64,000 nucleotides of DNA. It comes from Ructibacterium sp965146665 (GTDB lineage Bacteria; Bacillota; Clostridia; Monoglobales; Monoglobaceae). Position 1 is the stretch's first letter, and each line of letters opens with the position of its first letter. This document shows, piece by piece, positions 35,801 to 44,581 of this stretch. The notes under the pieces are model-generated. The model did not search any database. It was given only the letters and a program-made list of their open reading frames with translations, and was not told the origin of the DNA. The position numbers were made by a program, and so were the translations under genes. The stretch spans positions 79,153-143,152 of the forward strand of contig CBCTHE010000010.1 of assembly GCA_965146665.1 (NCBI GenBank), written 5' to 3'.

Positions 35801-36400
35801 TGGGGTTGGAACAATTAACATATCATCAATATAATAGGTAAAACTTTCCTCATCAGTGATGCTCTCCATGCTTCCATCACCAATTCGAAGCTGCAGAAAA
35901 GATATATCTGATCCCTCAAATTGTCCTACCCCCGCTTGCCGTCCCGTACCATCATAGTAAAATGGTGCAGAAACCTTGACCCACTCCCCCTGTTTGAATC
36001 CCACTTCATTTACAGTGACCGTATTATAGAGCCAGTCATCCGCATCCTCTTTATATGTATAAATCAAAAATTGAAGATTATCAGTCAGCGGTGTTTTCTC
36101 AGTTTTAATCCAAACTGACAGGTTATAAGTTACATGCTTTGGAGATGCAAAATTAAACTGCGGACTGCCAAATGATTCATTTTGTACAACCATACAAGCG
36201 CCCGAGTTTATACCGTGCCCTTCCCGAGAAAAAGAAATACTGCATCCCTGATGACTGCTTACCGCCTCTATCCCAGCTTCAAAATCAGCAATAACGCAGG
36301 GCGGATATTGCTGATCCGAAGCTGAACCTGAAACAACTGCAGGCATATAAAGACTTAAACACACACCAACCATAATAAGCATTGCTATTACTCTTTTCAT
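32897..36400 (-). CDS. Secreted parallel beta-helix enzyme, GH141-like
   Basis: The 1167-residue protein has a signal peptide (MKRVIAMLIMVGVCLSLYMP, then VVSGSA), two carbohydrate-binding-like beta-sandwiches (about 30-200 and 210-380, the second starting MITNGDFENEAYLESW), and a beta-sandwich module at about 450-555. A right-handed parallel beta-helix fills residues 563-1167. Its opening YIYVDEQNGSDSCAGTVDDP and the repeated turns (INYSGNIRFEDCTFSKLGII; IISHNEIYDIPYSGIHVG) resemble GH141 fucosidase/xylanase-type proteins. GH141 is inferred; a lyase is also possible. It has no SLH domain, unlike its paralogue at 47996. The ATG at 36400 gives better spacing from AGGAG than the one at 36403. 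Confidence 0.75.
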   Translation of the reverse strand: MKRVIAMLIMVGVCLSLYMPAVVSGSASDQQYPPCVIADFEAGIEAVSSHQGCSISFSREGHGINSGACMVVQNESFGSPQFNFASPKHVTYNLSVWIKTEKTPLTDNLQFLIYTYKEDADDWLYNTVTVNEVGFKQGEWVKVSAPFYYDGTGRQAGVGQFEGSDISFLQLRIGDGSMESITDEESFTYYIDDMLIVPTPNHAKVTEDNMITNGDFENEAYLESWVYDKRICTAEKISGAAGTDSAVQISITGDYGTLIQKNIDLRFGRRYNISFYAKAISQEAIDSEFCMILSRIETKQDPNIMNYEYLYTDSGLSAEWKKYEIPYYQPLSTEDTCKADISFRVNSGLEKVTYAIDKVEICEVTNEYNILFSGKEHLDADGTLHLTLNGYHNCCTFAYQIIENSRNGDIILESGTAANKETIQWKSGINKRIDIIPIDSYGGVGALKSFYGLEHTQEDSFGVRFLTNAWTDDTQKITVNVKNNSLSQVKTVQGILAQYDENGSLAAVQNHRLSFTNVGDEYVLDFIADKNGVVAKFFLWNTISDIQPLKNEKTIYKCIGRYIYVDEQNGSDSCAGTVDDPLKSFAGAKNKVAQLLSQECKENIYVIFRDGDYFIEEPLVFDSGDGSKDLKICYMAENAGKSVITGGKQVSGFQMYDEPSGIYRAYVGKNVMSRQFFVNGIRAVRAKSAGVLRDAVNIGHGITTSDLSLLKYQNISDLELVFYEKWTNPRCSVESIRQDGNKAVLSMKQPAWNYVTGKGTTSATIPVWYENAYELIDEGGEWYLDSEEGYIYYKPREGENLDQAKCILPITEKLMIMTNSVSQIYTDKNIQFKGLAFSYTTWNYPTTTGGLSDAQNNLLRELGSGLDGDRLCDGAIEINYSGNIRFEDCTFSKLGIIGIKLTEGAKKIDIIGCEFSDISGSAIAVGESSTSNKDYYNPSSSRQYVSDININNNCIYSVGVEYQSSSAISVGFPKNCIISHNEIYDIPYSGIHVGLGWGSLESSGSYGIEITDNYIHNIMNSKLYDGGAIYTNGLTGASVEDMNKICRNYIQNQKMSTGAIYNDEGSSFWQVSENVIDLSENSIWIMRNSDGSGYISAPTAIFMNTVSAKNNKYFNNYATTDYAIFGKNGSITEAPLAFSCNEWPAEANLIIKKAGITEKYRDNFTNK

Positions 36401-36426
36401 CATTTCTCCTCAGTTCTGCGCACAGT

Positions 36427-37956
36427 TTAGTTTCTTCTAAACTCATCCACCTGCTTTTGCAATTCTGACTTGATTTCCTCAAGACCTGCCATCTTTAATC
36501 TTGACTCAAACTCCGCATAATAAGTTCTCCACTCGTTTCCTTTGACCCCGCAGCCTAAAGCATCCTGGTACTCCTGGGTTATGGAAGATATCTGCTCTAT
36601 TTTCGTCAATATATTCTTTGTTGAGGGATAAAATCCAATTAACTTTGACTGGATTGTGTCTTCAGATTCGTTTAAAGCCAATGAAAGCTCGTTTTCTCCG
36701 TCGTTTGCTCCTTGGTTTAAATAAGCATTAAACGTATTTCCCATAACCCATTTCAGAGCAGCATAGGAAGTGCTGATGCCGCCCTGCGTTGTATTATATT
36801 CAAAAGTGCGGATATGGGTAGCATCAACCTTCTCATAATGCTTCCCTTCAATTCCATAAACAACAAGATTGTACAGCTCTTTTCCCTTTTCAGAATTCAT
36901 TAATTCAATAAATTTTGCCGCCTTATCTGGATGCTTGCAGCTTGCTGTGACGCCATCGCCGCCAGCCGCCCACATGCTTGGAATAAAATATTCATTTTTA
37001 ATAGGAAGTGCAATGACTTCGATTCCATACATATTCGTATATGCTTGTGATACGGACGCCTCATCCCCAATTTGGTTATTCAGCGTGAAAATTGAAGATA
37101 CGTCATTTAACATATTTACGCCTTCTAAGGTAGCTGCGGCATCTACTGTAAGTACGTCAGGATGGAGATACCCCTTCTCACTCCAGTCTGCTGACAATTC
37201 CATCAGCACCTGAGCTTCCTCTGTAAGCATATAGTGTTCAATCTCCTCTGACTGATGATAAAATGCTATACTGTTCGCAGCGAGTCTATCGTTAAAACCC
37301 TCAAAATACTGTATATCTTTACCAATCGGTTTTAAATATCTTGTGTTTTCGGGTTCTGCCTCTCTGACCGCAAGAAGATATTCTTCCAATAACATACCAA
37401 TCTCTTTCAAATCTAGCTGCGGCATTGCCAATGCCTCTCTCAATTTATTAAAATCGCTATAGTATTCTGAAAATTTTTTCGGTGTAATCAAATAGTTCAT
37501 ATTGGCAGCCCGCTGATAATGCGGTATAAATCTGATTTTATCCTGATAGGTACTCATTTTCCATAGCCAATCCGGCAAAGTATTTTTCATGTCTTCAGAG
37601 AGATAATCATCCAGTGCAATGAATACCTCGTCATCGAAAAGCGACGGTAAATCATAGCTGACTGTATTCAAAATATCCATCTGCTTTCCGCCGGACATGG
37701 CGAGCGTAACATTTGTATAGTAATCACTTGCCGGATAGCAGTTTAAACCGATGTTTACATTTTCCATTCCCTCATATGTATGTAATTTTTCATTTAACGC
37801 TTTTTCAACAAGCTCTGTGTCAGCCTGCTGGCCATTTCCCCTATACCACCACTCAAGCGTAATTTGTTTATCCGCATTGCCAGCAGAACACGAAAACAAC
37901 GGCAATACCATTGCACAACATAAAATAATGAGTATACTTTTTCTTAATACTTTCAT
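36427..37956 (-). CDS. Sugar ABC transporter substrate-binding lipoprotein
   Basis: The 509-residue protein has a lipoprotein signal with lipobox LFSC (Cys23) and a family 1 solute-binding fold. It opens ITLEWWYRGNGQQADTELVE and carries AAGGDGVTASCKHPDKAAKF near residue 330. The length and the C-terminal part fit the LipO/YtcQ group with a DUF3502-type tail. It lies directly downstream of two LplB/LplC-type permeases, so it captures an oligosaccharide outside the membrane. The neighbouring GH105 and CE12 genes suggest unsaturated pectic oligosaccharides as ligand, which is inference. Confidence 0.9.
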   Translation of the reverse strand: MKVLRKSILIILCCAMVLPLFSCSAGNADKQITLEWWYRGNGQQADTELVEKALNEKLHTYEGMENVNIGLNCYPASDYYTNVTLAMSGGKQMDILNTVSYDLPSLFDDEVFIALDDYLSEDMKNTLPDWLWKMSTYQDKIRFIPHYQRAANMNYLITPKKFSEYYSDFNKLREALAMPQLDLKEIGMLLEEYLLAVREAEPENTRYLKPIGKDIQYFEGFNDRLAANSIAFYHQSEEIEHYMLTEEAQVLMELSADWSEKGYLHPDVLTVDAAATLEGVNMLNDVSSIFTLNNQIGDEASVSQAYTNMYGIEVIALPIKNEYFIPSMWAAGGDGVTASCKHPDKAAKFIELMNSEKGKELYNLVVYGIEGKHYEKVDATHIRTFEYNTTQGGISTSYAALKWVMGNTFNAYLNQGANDGENELSLALNESEDTIQSKLIGFYPSTKNILTKIEQISSITQEYQDALGCGVKGNEWRTYYAEFESRLKMAGLEEIKSELQKQVDEFRRN

Positions 37957-37976
37957 AAATATTCCTTCCTTTTCTA

Positions 37977-38858
37977 TTATTCTTTCACTGAGCCTACTGT
38001 CATACCTTTTACAAAATATTTTTGAAAGAACGGGAATACAATTAGCATCGGCCCTGCAACGACCAGCGCCATAGCATATTTAAAACTTTCCGTTGGTATT
38101 TGAGAAATATCTACCTTCTCTTGTCCTGTCTGTGCCATTTGCTTTAAAAATTCTGTTTCCCGTAAAATCCGCTGCAAAACAAATTGCAATGAATACATTT
38201 TGGGATCATCAATATACAGCAGTGATGTATACCAATCATTCCATTTAGGAACTAGAAACAAAAACGCAATTGCCGATATGGTGGACAAAGATAATGGCAT
38301 TACGATACGGAAACAGATATATGTTTCTGAGGCGCCGTCAAGCTTTGCCGCTTCAATCAATGAAAATGGAACCGCTTTAAAATTTGTTCTCAAAATGATT
38401 AAATTCCACGCAGAAACAGCGCCCGGCAATATATAAACCAAAATATTATTGCTTAAATTGAGGTATTTTGTTATCAGCAAATAGTTTGGAACCATTCCCG
38501 CATTAAACAGCATCGTGATTAAGACAATTACAACAAGCGGTTTTCTGAATTTGCAGTTTTCTCTTGAAATCGCATACGCCAGCATCGACATAACCAGCAT
38601 CGCAAACACTGTTGATACTAGGGAAAATAATATAGTTATTTTATATGATTGTATGATTTGTGTTGGGTTCCGAAAAACCATTCGGTACGCCTCAGAAGAT
38701 ATTTTCTTAGGTAATAGAGAATATCCTTCCCGAATTAAAGTCCCCTCATCTGAAAAAGATATTGAGATTGAGTATAAGAAAGGGACTATGAAGCACAAAC
38801 ACAGTATTATAAAAATTAAATTTAAAATGATTTGACCCGTTCTATGTTGCTTTTTCAT
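37977..38858 (-). CDS. CUT1 sugar ABC transporter permease (LplC/YesQ-like)
   Basis: The 293-residue protein has six predicted membrane segments, beginning IILNLIFIILCLCFIVPFLY. The EAA loop that contacts the ATPase reads LIEAAKLDGASETYICFRIV near residue 188. An AAGGAG site precedes the ATG. It forms the inner-membrane channel with the permease at 38870. No ATPase gene lies in the locus, so a shared MsmX-type ATPase encoded elsewhere is expected. Confidence 0.93.
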   Translation of the reverse strand: MKKQHRTGQIILNLIFIILCLCFIVPFLYSISISFSDEGTLIREGYSLLPKKISSEAYRMVFRNPTQIIQSYKITILFSLVSTVFAMLVMSMLAYAISRENCKFRKPLVVIVLITMLFNAGMVPNYLLITKYLNLSNNILVYILPGAVSAWNLIILRTNFKAVPFSLIEAAKLDGASETYICFRIVMPLSLSTISAIAFLFLVPKWNDWYTSLLYIDDPKMYSLQFVLQRILRETEFLKQMAQTGQEKVDISQIPTESFKYAMALVVAGPMLIVFPFFQKYFVKGMTVGSVKE

Positions 38859-38869
38859 TATTTTTCTCC

Positions 38870-39817
38870 TTAAAAAAGACTGTCTTCAGGACTTATTTTT
38901 CTTATGACGGCATTCGCTCCTACAACCATAATCAGACCGGCAACGGATTGAAATAATCCCACGGCTGTGGATTTTGCTAAGGAGCCCTCCTGTAACGCAC
39001 GAAATGTATAGGTATTGATAATGTCCGTTGTGGGATAAAGCAGTCCTACATCCATCGGCACCTGATAAAATAATCCAAAATCCCCATTAAAGATTTGTCC
39101 AAGGTTCAATATAGTCGAAATAACAATGACGGGCTTCAAATGCGGCAGTATAATATGCCATATTTGTTTCGGCGTGTTTGCACCGTCGATCGCACTTGCT
39201 TCAATCAATGCGTCATCAAGTCCCATAAGAGATGCATGATATATAATACTGTTAATACCAAGTGTCATCCAAATGTGCGTACCTGTCAAAATCAGCGGCC
39301 AATATTTGGCATTCTCGTACCATTTTACCGCAGGTATTCCGCAGCCTTCAAGCAGTCTATTAATTACCCCATTGTTATGATTGAAAAGAATCTGAACCAT
39401 AAACGCAACCATAACAGCTGACATAAATTTAGGCAAAATAACAATTGTATTATATACTTTAGAGCACACCTTATTGCTTAGATAGTAGAACATTAAAGCT
39501 AGTGCAATTGCAACAATAATATCCAGTATCAAAAATGTAAGGCTGTATCCAAGCGTATTGCGAATCGTTCTCACAGCATCCTGAGATGTAAAAAAGAACT
39601 CAAAGTTGCCGAAGCCCGCCCATGGACTTTTAAGAATTCCGAGCATCGGCTTATAGTCCTTAAATGCAATTGTAATTCCAAGCATGGGAAGATAATTAAA
39701 AACGATAAGCAGCAGAACAGCTGGAATAGAGAGTATTACAAATTCCAGGTTATCTTTTCTATGAATACTTTTTATTAACTTGCGTCCATTTGTTGTTCTT
39801 TCTAAATCTTTTTTCAT
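38870..39817 (-). CDS. CUT1 sugar ABC transporter permease (LplB/YesP-like)
   Basis: The 315-residue permease has six membrane segments. Its N-terminus is charged, then LEFVILSIPAVLLLIVFNYL and the motif LGITIAFKDYKPMLGILKSP that is typical of LplB proteins. The EAA loop is LIEASAIDGANTPKQIWHII near residue 208. It lies 11 bases upstream of its partner permease. Together with the binding protein it forms a type I sugar importer. Confidence 0.93.
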   Translation of the reverse strand: MKKDLERTTNGRKLIKSIHRKDNLEFVILSIPAVLLLIVFNYLPMLGITIAFKDYKPMLGILKSPWAGFGNFEFFFTSQDAVRTIRNTLGYSLTFLILDIIVAIALALMFYYLSNKVCSKVYNTIVILPKFMSAVMVAFMVQILFNHNNGVINRLLEGCGIPAVKWYENAKYWPLILTGTHIWMTLGINSIIYHASLMGLDDALIEASAIDGANTPKQIWHIILPHLKPVIVISTILNLGQIFNGDFGLFYQVPMDVGLLYPTTDIINTYTFRALQEGSLAKSTAVGLFQSVAGLIMVVGANAVIRKISPEDSLF

Positions 39818-39899
39818 TTTAATTCTCCCTATTCCACTGTTTTAAAAATCTATGATAGCCATTCTCCTAGCCCCGCAAATGCTCTCTGCCACTTCTGTT

Positions 39900-42839
39900 T
39901 TATCTGTCTAAATATGCTTCTAAACCGCAATCGGTCTGGCCAAGCAGTTCTAAAATCATATCTGACACAAGTTTTGCTCCCTTTTCATTAATATGGGTAC
40001 GATCTTTGCCATCGATCATAAGCTGTTCCATAGCTGCCGAGATCGTCTTGCCATTATCAAGCTGTGCAAAATAGTCTAGCGCCGCTGGTGAGAGGAAATA
40101 TTCATCATATGCGGCATTTAGTTTATCCACGGTCTCTTCACTCAGAGTTTCATCATAATAGAACAACTTCCTAAGCGGTGTGTTGATATCAATGTAATAG
40201 GCGCCTCTGTCTTCGCAGAAATCCCGCATAATATTGCAGCGCGCTGTATACTCATCCTGCGTTTCAAAACTGTTTGCTGTGGGGATCTGGTTCACAAAAA
40301 TCGGTGTCGCTCCAAGTTCTGTAATATAATCATAGAATATACCAAGGTTGGTTAGATATTCGCTCTCTGTTGTCGCCGCCCCGTTTTGCTTATACAGATC
40401 ATTGCAAACAAAATTAATTATAACAAAATCACCGCTACAAAGGTCAGCCTTAACACCATCCCACACGCCATTTTCAATACAAAATTTTGTGCTCATCCCG
40501 CCAACCGCACGATTCTTAATGTGTATTTCCTTTCCGTTAAATACCTGCTCAAAATAATGTCCCCACCCCTGCTGCGGATAGGATTCATCTTTATAATTTA
40601 CACAAAGCGAATCACTCATGAGATAAACAGATGGTGCTTCTGCTTTAATCTGTTTTACTGATACCGGAGTCAGCGGATTAAGATTCGTTTTATCCCAAAC
40701 AAAGAGCTTTGCGGAATATGCATTTGCAGGCAGATCTTTTTGGATACTATAAGTTTCATCCAATCCTTGACTTGCTGCATACTTTTCTGTATGCGCCTCT
40801 AAAAGTTCTCCCTCTTCACCATAAAAAGCTAGTATCACCCACGGTGCTACGGTTTCCGTATAATTCTCAGGAATGGTTATCTCCACTTCCGCTGTGATGT
40901 TATACGATGTTAATGCCGCAATTTTCCCGCTGATTCCATAGGGCTTTGCAACCTTTTCTGTTAGATTTGTTTTTACTGAATAAATCGAACCATCCGTTTT
41001 GAAACAGCTGATCTTTGCCATGAGATTTTTGTCTTTTAATGTCTTATCAATTGTAAATGTATAAGAGTTCTCCGCAGTTTGCGCTTCATCAAATAAAGTA
41101 AATGTCTCGCCGCCATCACTGCTTTGTAAAATTTCTATGATATATTGTGCATCTTGTGAATCCGGAAATGTCCATTCAACAGCAAGCTCTGCTCCCACTT
41201 CTGCATCACCTGTAAGTTCAGCCTTGCCCCTTTCCTCCTCAACTACAAAATCATCTATATAAATCTGCCCGTTGCCAAGAATCATGTATTTGATATCAGA
41301 ATATGACAGTAAATCGACATACTGTCCACTCCCTGCTGTAATTGTATTCGGGGCATTATACACAAAAGATAAATCTATATCCTGCCATATACCCGGCTGA
41401 ACAGTAGCTTCCGGCAAAGTTGCTAACCATTGCCAACCGGTTTTTGAAGCTCCATTGTACAAGGAATTAGCGTTTGTAGTCAAAAATTTCCCCTGTACAG
41501 TTGCAGCCGTATCTACTGCCTTTGCTTTAAACTTCATATGATATGTTTTCCCACTCTGCATTTGCCTTGTGGTTTTAAATCCGGCAGGATTTCCATCGGT
41601 TAATGTTTCAATAACAACACATCCCGTTTTCCCGTCTGCACCAGCTTCTGTTGAGTAACTATAATATCCAGGTTCTGTCTGATTGCTTGTCAGCTCTATT
41701 TCACTATCAAAGCCCAGATTTAGAAATTCCTGATTTCCTAATGGTTCTATTGTCATATCATCTATATAGACTGAACCTGATCCTCTGAAGACAAAGTCAA
41801 GATTGGAATAGGAGTTAAGGTGTACCTGTACCCCTCCTCCTTTGGTCATATTGGCATTGTTATAAACAAAAGTCCATTCGATGTCCTGCCAGTCATTCGA
41901 CGTTACAGTTGCGCTTAAAGAATCGCTGAGCCAACACCATGATGAGACTCCCTCACCAAGCGTGCCCCCCTTAATAACCTTCCCACTCGCCCCTTTGGCT
42001 AGAAATATCCCATTTAGGGTTGCGGTGGTTTCGGCTGCGGCTTTGGCTTTGAATTTCCATTTATATGCCATCCCATCCTTTAACGGCTCTGTTACTTTAA
42101 AACCGTCACTCATACCAGCGCTTAATTCACTAATATATAGGTTGCCGTCTTTTTGTTCATAGTAGGCATCGTTCGTACTCAAATTTGAAGTTAGATTCCC
42201 TGCTGAATCAAAATTCAAGTCTAAAACCGCATCGCTCATCTCAGCAGGTTCAATCCTCAAATCGTCAAAATACACCGCTCCGCTTCCCCGGAAGAACACA
42301 CCTAATCCACTGTATCCAGAAGTATTCAGAATACTGCCTCCGCCTAAGGTTATATTGCCATTATTAAATATAAATGTCCATTCGATTTTCTTCCACATAT
42401 CCGCCGGAACAGACAGCGGTTCTAAAACCGTCCAACCATATTTTCCACTAACCTCTTGCTCTACGTTATAGCCACCGCCAGCCCGCGTAATTTTTCCATT
42501 TAAACTTCTATAATCCAAGGCGGCCGTCAATGTTGCAGCAACATCTTTTGCTTTTGCAAGTACGCTTACGTGATATCTGACGCCACTTTTCAATTTTGTG
42601 TCCGACCGTAAAGAAATACCATTCCCTTCTGATAGCTCGGGAACATATACGCCACCCACACTGCTATCATATACGTAGTAATTACTATCTTGCGACACAT
42701 TTGACAATAGGTCAGCCGGTTCATTGAAATCAAGTATAAAAACATCACTTGCCGTCTCTGAACCTGTAAGTGCAAAGGCAAAACCTACATTTCCCAGACA
42801 AACTACCAGAGCTAACATCATTATGAAAAATCGCTTCAT
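39900..42839 (-). CDS. Secreted CE12-type acetylesterase with three carbohydrate-binding-like modules
   Basis: The 979-residue protein has a signal peptide (MKRFFIMMLALVVCLGNVGF) and three homologous beta-sandwich repeats of about 170 residues each. Each repeat opens with a variant of LDFNEPADLLSNVSQ and ends near FRGSGAVYFDDLRIEP. A beta-sandwich linker module (about 630-730) and a C-terminal SGNH esterase follow. The catalytic residues fit rhamnogalacturonan acetylesterases: Ser744 in LMSDSLCVNY, the NDLYKQ block, and Asp946/His949 in DRTHINEKG. It should remove acetyl groups from pectic polymers. The ATG at 42839 has GGAGGGG at good spacing; an upstream ATG overlaps the previous stop codon but lacks a site. 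Confidence 0.85.
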   Translation of the reverse strand: MKRFFIMMLALVVCLGNVGFAFALTGSETASDVFILDFNEPADLLSNVSQDSNYYVYDSSVGGVYVPELSEGNGISLRSDTKLKSGVRYHVSVLAKAKDVAATLTAALDYRSLNGKITRAGGGYNVEQEVSGKYGWTVLEPLSVPADMWKKIEWTFIFNNGNITLGGGSILNTSGYSGLGVFFRGSGAVYFDDLRIEPAEMSDAVLDLNFDSAGNLTSNLSTNDAYYEQKDGNLYISELSAGMSDGFKVTEPLKDGMAYKWKFKAKAAAETTATLNGIFLAKGASGKVIKGGTLGEGVSSWCWLSDSLSATVTSNDWQDIEWTFVYNNANMTKGGGVQVHLNSYSNLDFVFRGSGSVYIDDMTIEPLGNQEFLNLGFDSEIELTSNQTEPGYYSYSTEAGADGKTGCVVIETLTDGNPAGFKTTRQMQSGKTYHMKFKAKAVDTAATVQGKFLTTNANSLYNGASKTGWQWLATLPEATVQPGIWQDIDLSFVYNAPNTITAGSGQYVDLLSYSDIKYMILGNGQIYIDDFVVEEERGKAELTGDAEVGAELAVEWTFPDSQDAQYIIEILQSSDGGETFTLFDEAQTAENSYTFTIDKTLKDKNLMAKISCFKTDGSIYSVKTNLTEKVAKPYGISGKIAALTSYNITAEVEITIPENYTETVAPWVILAFYGEEGELLEAHTEKYAASQGLDETYSIQKDLPANAYSAKLFVWDKTNLNPLTPVSVKQIKAEAPSVYLMSDSLCVNYKDESYPQQGWGHYFEQVFNGKEIHIKNRAVGGMSTKFCIENGVWDGVKADLCSGDFVIINFVCNDLYKQNGAATTESEYLTNLGIFYDYITELGATPIFVNQIPTANSFETQDEYTARCNIMRDFCEDRGAYYIDINTPLRKLFYYDETLSEETVDKLNAAYDEYFLSPAALDYFAQLDNGKTISAAMEQLMIDGKDRTHINEKGAKLVSDMILELLGQTDCGLEAYLDR

Positions 42840-42853
42840 CTTAACCCCTCCAT

Positions 42854-44581
42854 TCATTTAATTGATATTTTTGTTGTTTTTAATGATTCAAGATATGTTC
42901 TTGGAATCGCCGGCGAGCTTATCTCCAGCAGTTTTCCGCCAAACGCTGCTGCTGCATGAACTGTATTTTCGTATATTTCTGCCTTCAGGCACTGCATTTT
43001 CTCATGAACGGACATCGTAAATATGATATAGCATTGTCCTATATGGTTAAAATCCACCTCCCTTCCGTCATCATAACAGATCATTTCGATCCTGTTCTGC
43101 TGACTATTCATAACACAGCTCATATCACAGCCATCAAACACCGCTTTGATTATATGTATAAAAATTGAGGTTTCACTGTCATACACTTTAAATGTATTTC
43201 CATTCTGTTGAACTTTCACATCCTTCGCATTGATTTCAAAACAGAAAAATAATTTTTGCGTCTTTATTATTCCACCTTTATCCTTGTCCAAAAGATAATG
43301 GAAAGCCCCATGATCCAGCGCAAACCCCGTCGTAGAGAGTATTCCATTTTTATACATAGCCGAATACGCCATGCCGGAGCAATAATCGCTGTCTGTCGCA
43401 ATACATCTAAGTCTTATCGCCTTAGGCACATCCGCTTCCCCCCAGTAAACCATATTTGTCCGCCGCTGTGCCCAAAGATCGGTTTTCTCGAAGGTTCCCA
43501 TAGAATAGCGTTCTGAGATATAGCTATACGCTTTCAAATCGGGACAATCCACATCGGGGATGATAACCATTTCCTCTGCAATATCGCGAATTGTATTTTT
43601 CCGGTAGAAGATATCCTGCATAAAACATGTTTTTTGGGGATTGAAAAGATAATGCTCCAATTCTGCAGGTAGCTTCAACGGCAACTTAAAAAATGTCGAC
43701 ATGCCATCTCCAGGGTCGCCAAATTTACCGTCTGTAGCAACATAAATCATGGCTTCCAGATCCTTGTTCGCAATAAAATCCGAATAGGCTCTGCTGTGGG
43801 GAGGACAGAGTTGATACCTCCTTCGATCATAATGTTTTAGGGTTGTTTCCCATGCCAGAAACAGTAATTCCCCCGCCCACCTCCGGCAATCAGCGTCGTC
43901 AACCAAAAAGGTCAGCCTTGTTAATTCCTCAATCGCCACCAAGGTATAGACAGGCGAATTAAACTCGCTGAAATTACCTGAAAATTGATTATACGAATAC
44001 GCTTTTTTCAACCGTATTTTTGCGCCGCTTAATAATTGCGGCATATGCCCCATCTCTCCTGCGCAGGCAAGTGTAACGACACTCATAAAACTGATATTTG
44101 TATAATCCGCCGCAACATTTCTTCTTTTTGTGCATTCAGCCGCAGCAATCAACGATATGATAAGCTTTTGCTTTAACTCTTCGGATAGATAATGTGAGCG
44201 TTTTTTTAGCACATATGCCAACTGATTTGATATAAAATTAGCCCAGTTGAAGTCAGGGGTCAGCATCTGCTGTAGATTTTCCTCCAATAAGTATGACCAT
44301 AGCCCATATGTTTTCGATCTTTCATCCATATCCTGAATTTTTAATAGCGCTAAAATGGACTTCTCTGCCAAGGGCATCCGTCTATGATCCTCCAGTAAAT
44401 ATACAAGGCTGATAAAATCGGCCGTCTCGCGCGTGAGATGGACAATGCCGCTATGACGCGAATGATATCCGCCGCCTTGTTCCGGCTGCCATTCCGGACG
44501 ATTTTCATAAATCATACTTTTATTCAAATCATATTGCCGCTCCATTTTGTCAAGTAAGCCTGATAGATTTGCCTTCATCAT
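42854..44581 (-). CDS. Unassigned helical protein in pectin locus, possible lyase or hydrolase
   Basis: The 575-residue protein has no signal peptide. The first 330 residues are helix-rich and the rest beta-rich, the layout of an alpha/alpha-toroid followed by a beta-sandwich, as in heparinase-like lyases and several glycoside hydrolases. The block SGNFSEFNSPVYTLVAIEEL (about residue 205), with conserved Asn-Ser-Pro, and the Tyr/His/Arg-rich CPPHSRAYSDFI near residue 258 are likely active-site regions. I cannot place it in a named family. It overlaps the GH105 gene by four bases (ATGA), so its product is made together with a cytoplasmic enzyme of pectin breakdown. Confidence 0.6.
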   Translation of the reverse strand: MMKANLSGLLDKMERQYDLNKSMIYENRPEWQPEQGGGYHSRHSGIVHLTRETADFISLVYLLEDHRRMPLAEKSILALLKIQDMDERSKTYGLWSYLLEENLQQMLTPDFNWANFISNQLAYVLKKRSHYLSEELKQKLIISLIAAAECTKRRNVAADYTNISFMSVVTLACAGEMGHMPQLLSGAKIRLKKAYSYNQFSGNFSEFNSPVYTLVAIEELTRLTFLVDDADCRRWAGELLFLAWETTLKHYDRRRYQLCPPHSRAYSDFIANKDLEAMIYVATDGKFGDPGDGMSTFFKLPLKLPAELEHYLFNPQKTCFMQDIFYRKNTIRDIAEEMVIIPDVDCPDLKAYSYISERYSMGTFEKTDLWAQRRTNMVYWGEADVPKAIRLRCIATDSDYCSGMAYSAMYKNGILSTTGFALDHGAFHYLLDKDKGGIIKTQKLFFCFEINAKDVKVQQNGNTFKVYDSETSIFIHIIKAVFDGCDMSCVMNSQQNRIEMICYDDGREVDFNHIGQCYIIFTMSVHEKMQCLKAEIYENTVHAAAAFGGKLLEISSPAIPRTYLESLKTTKISIK

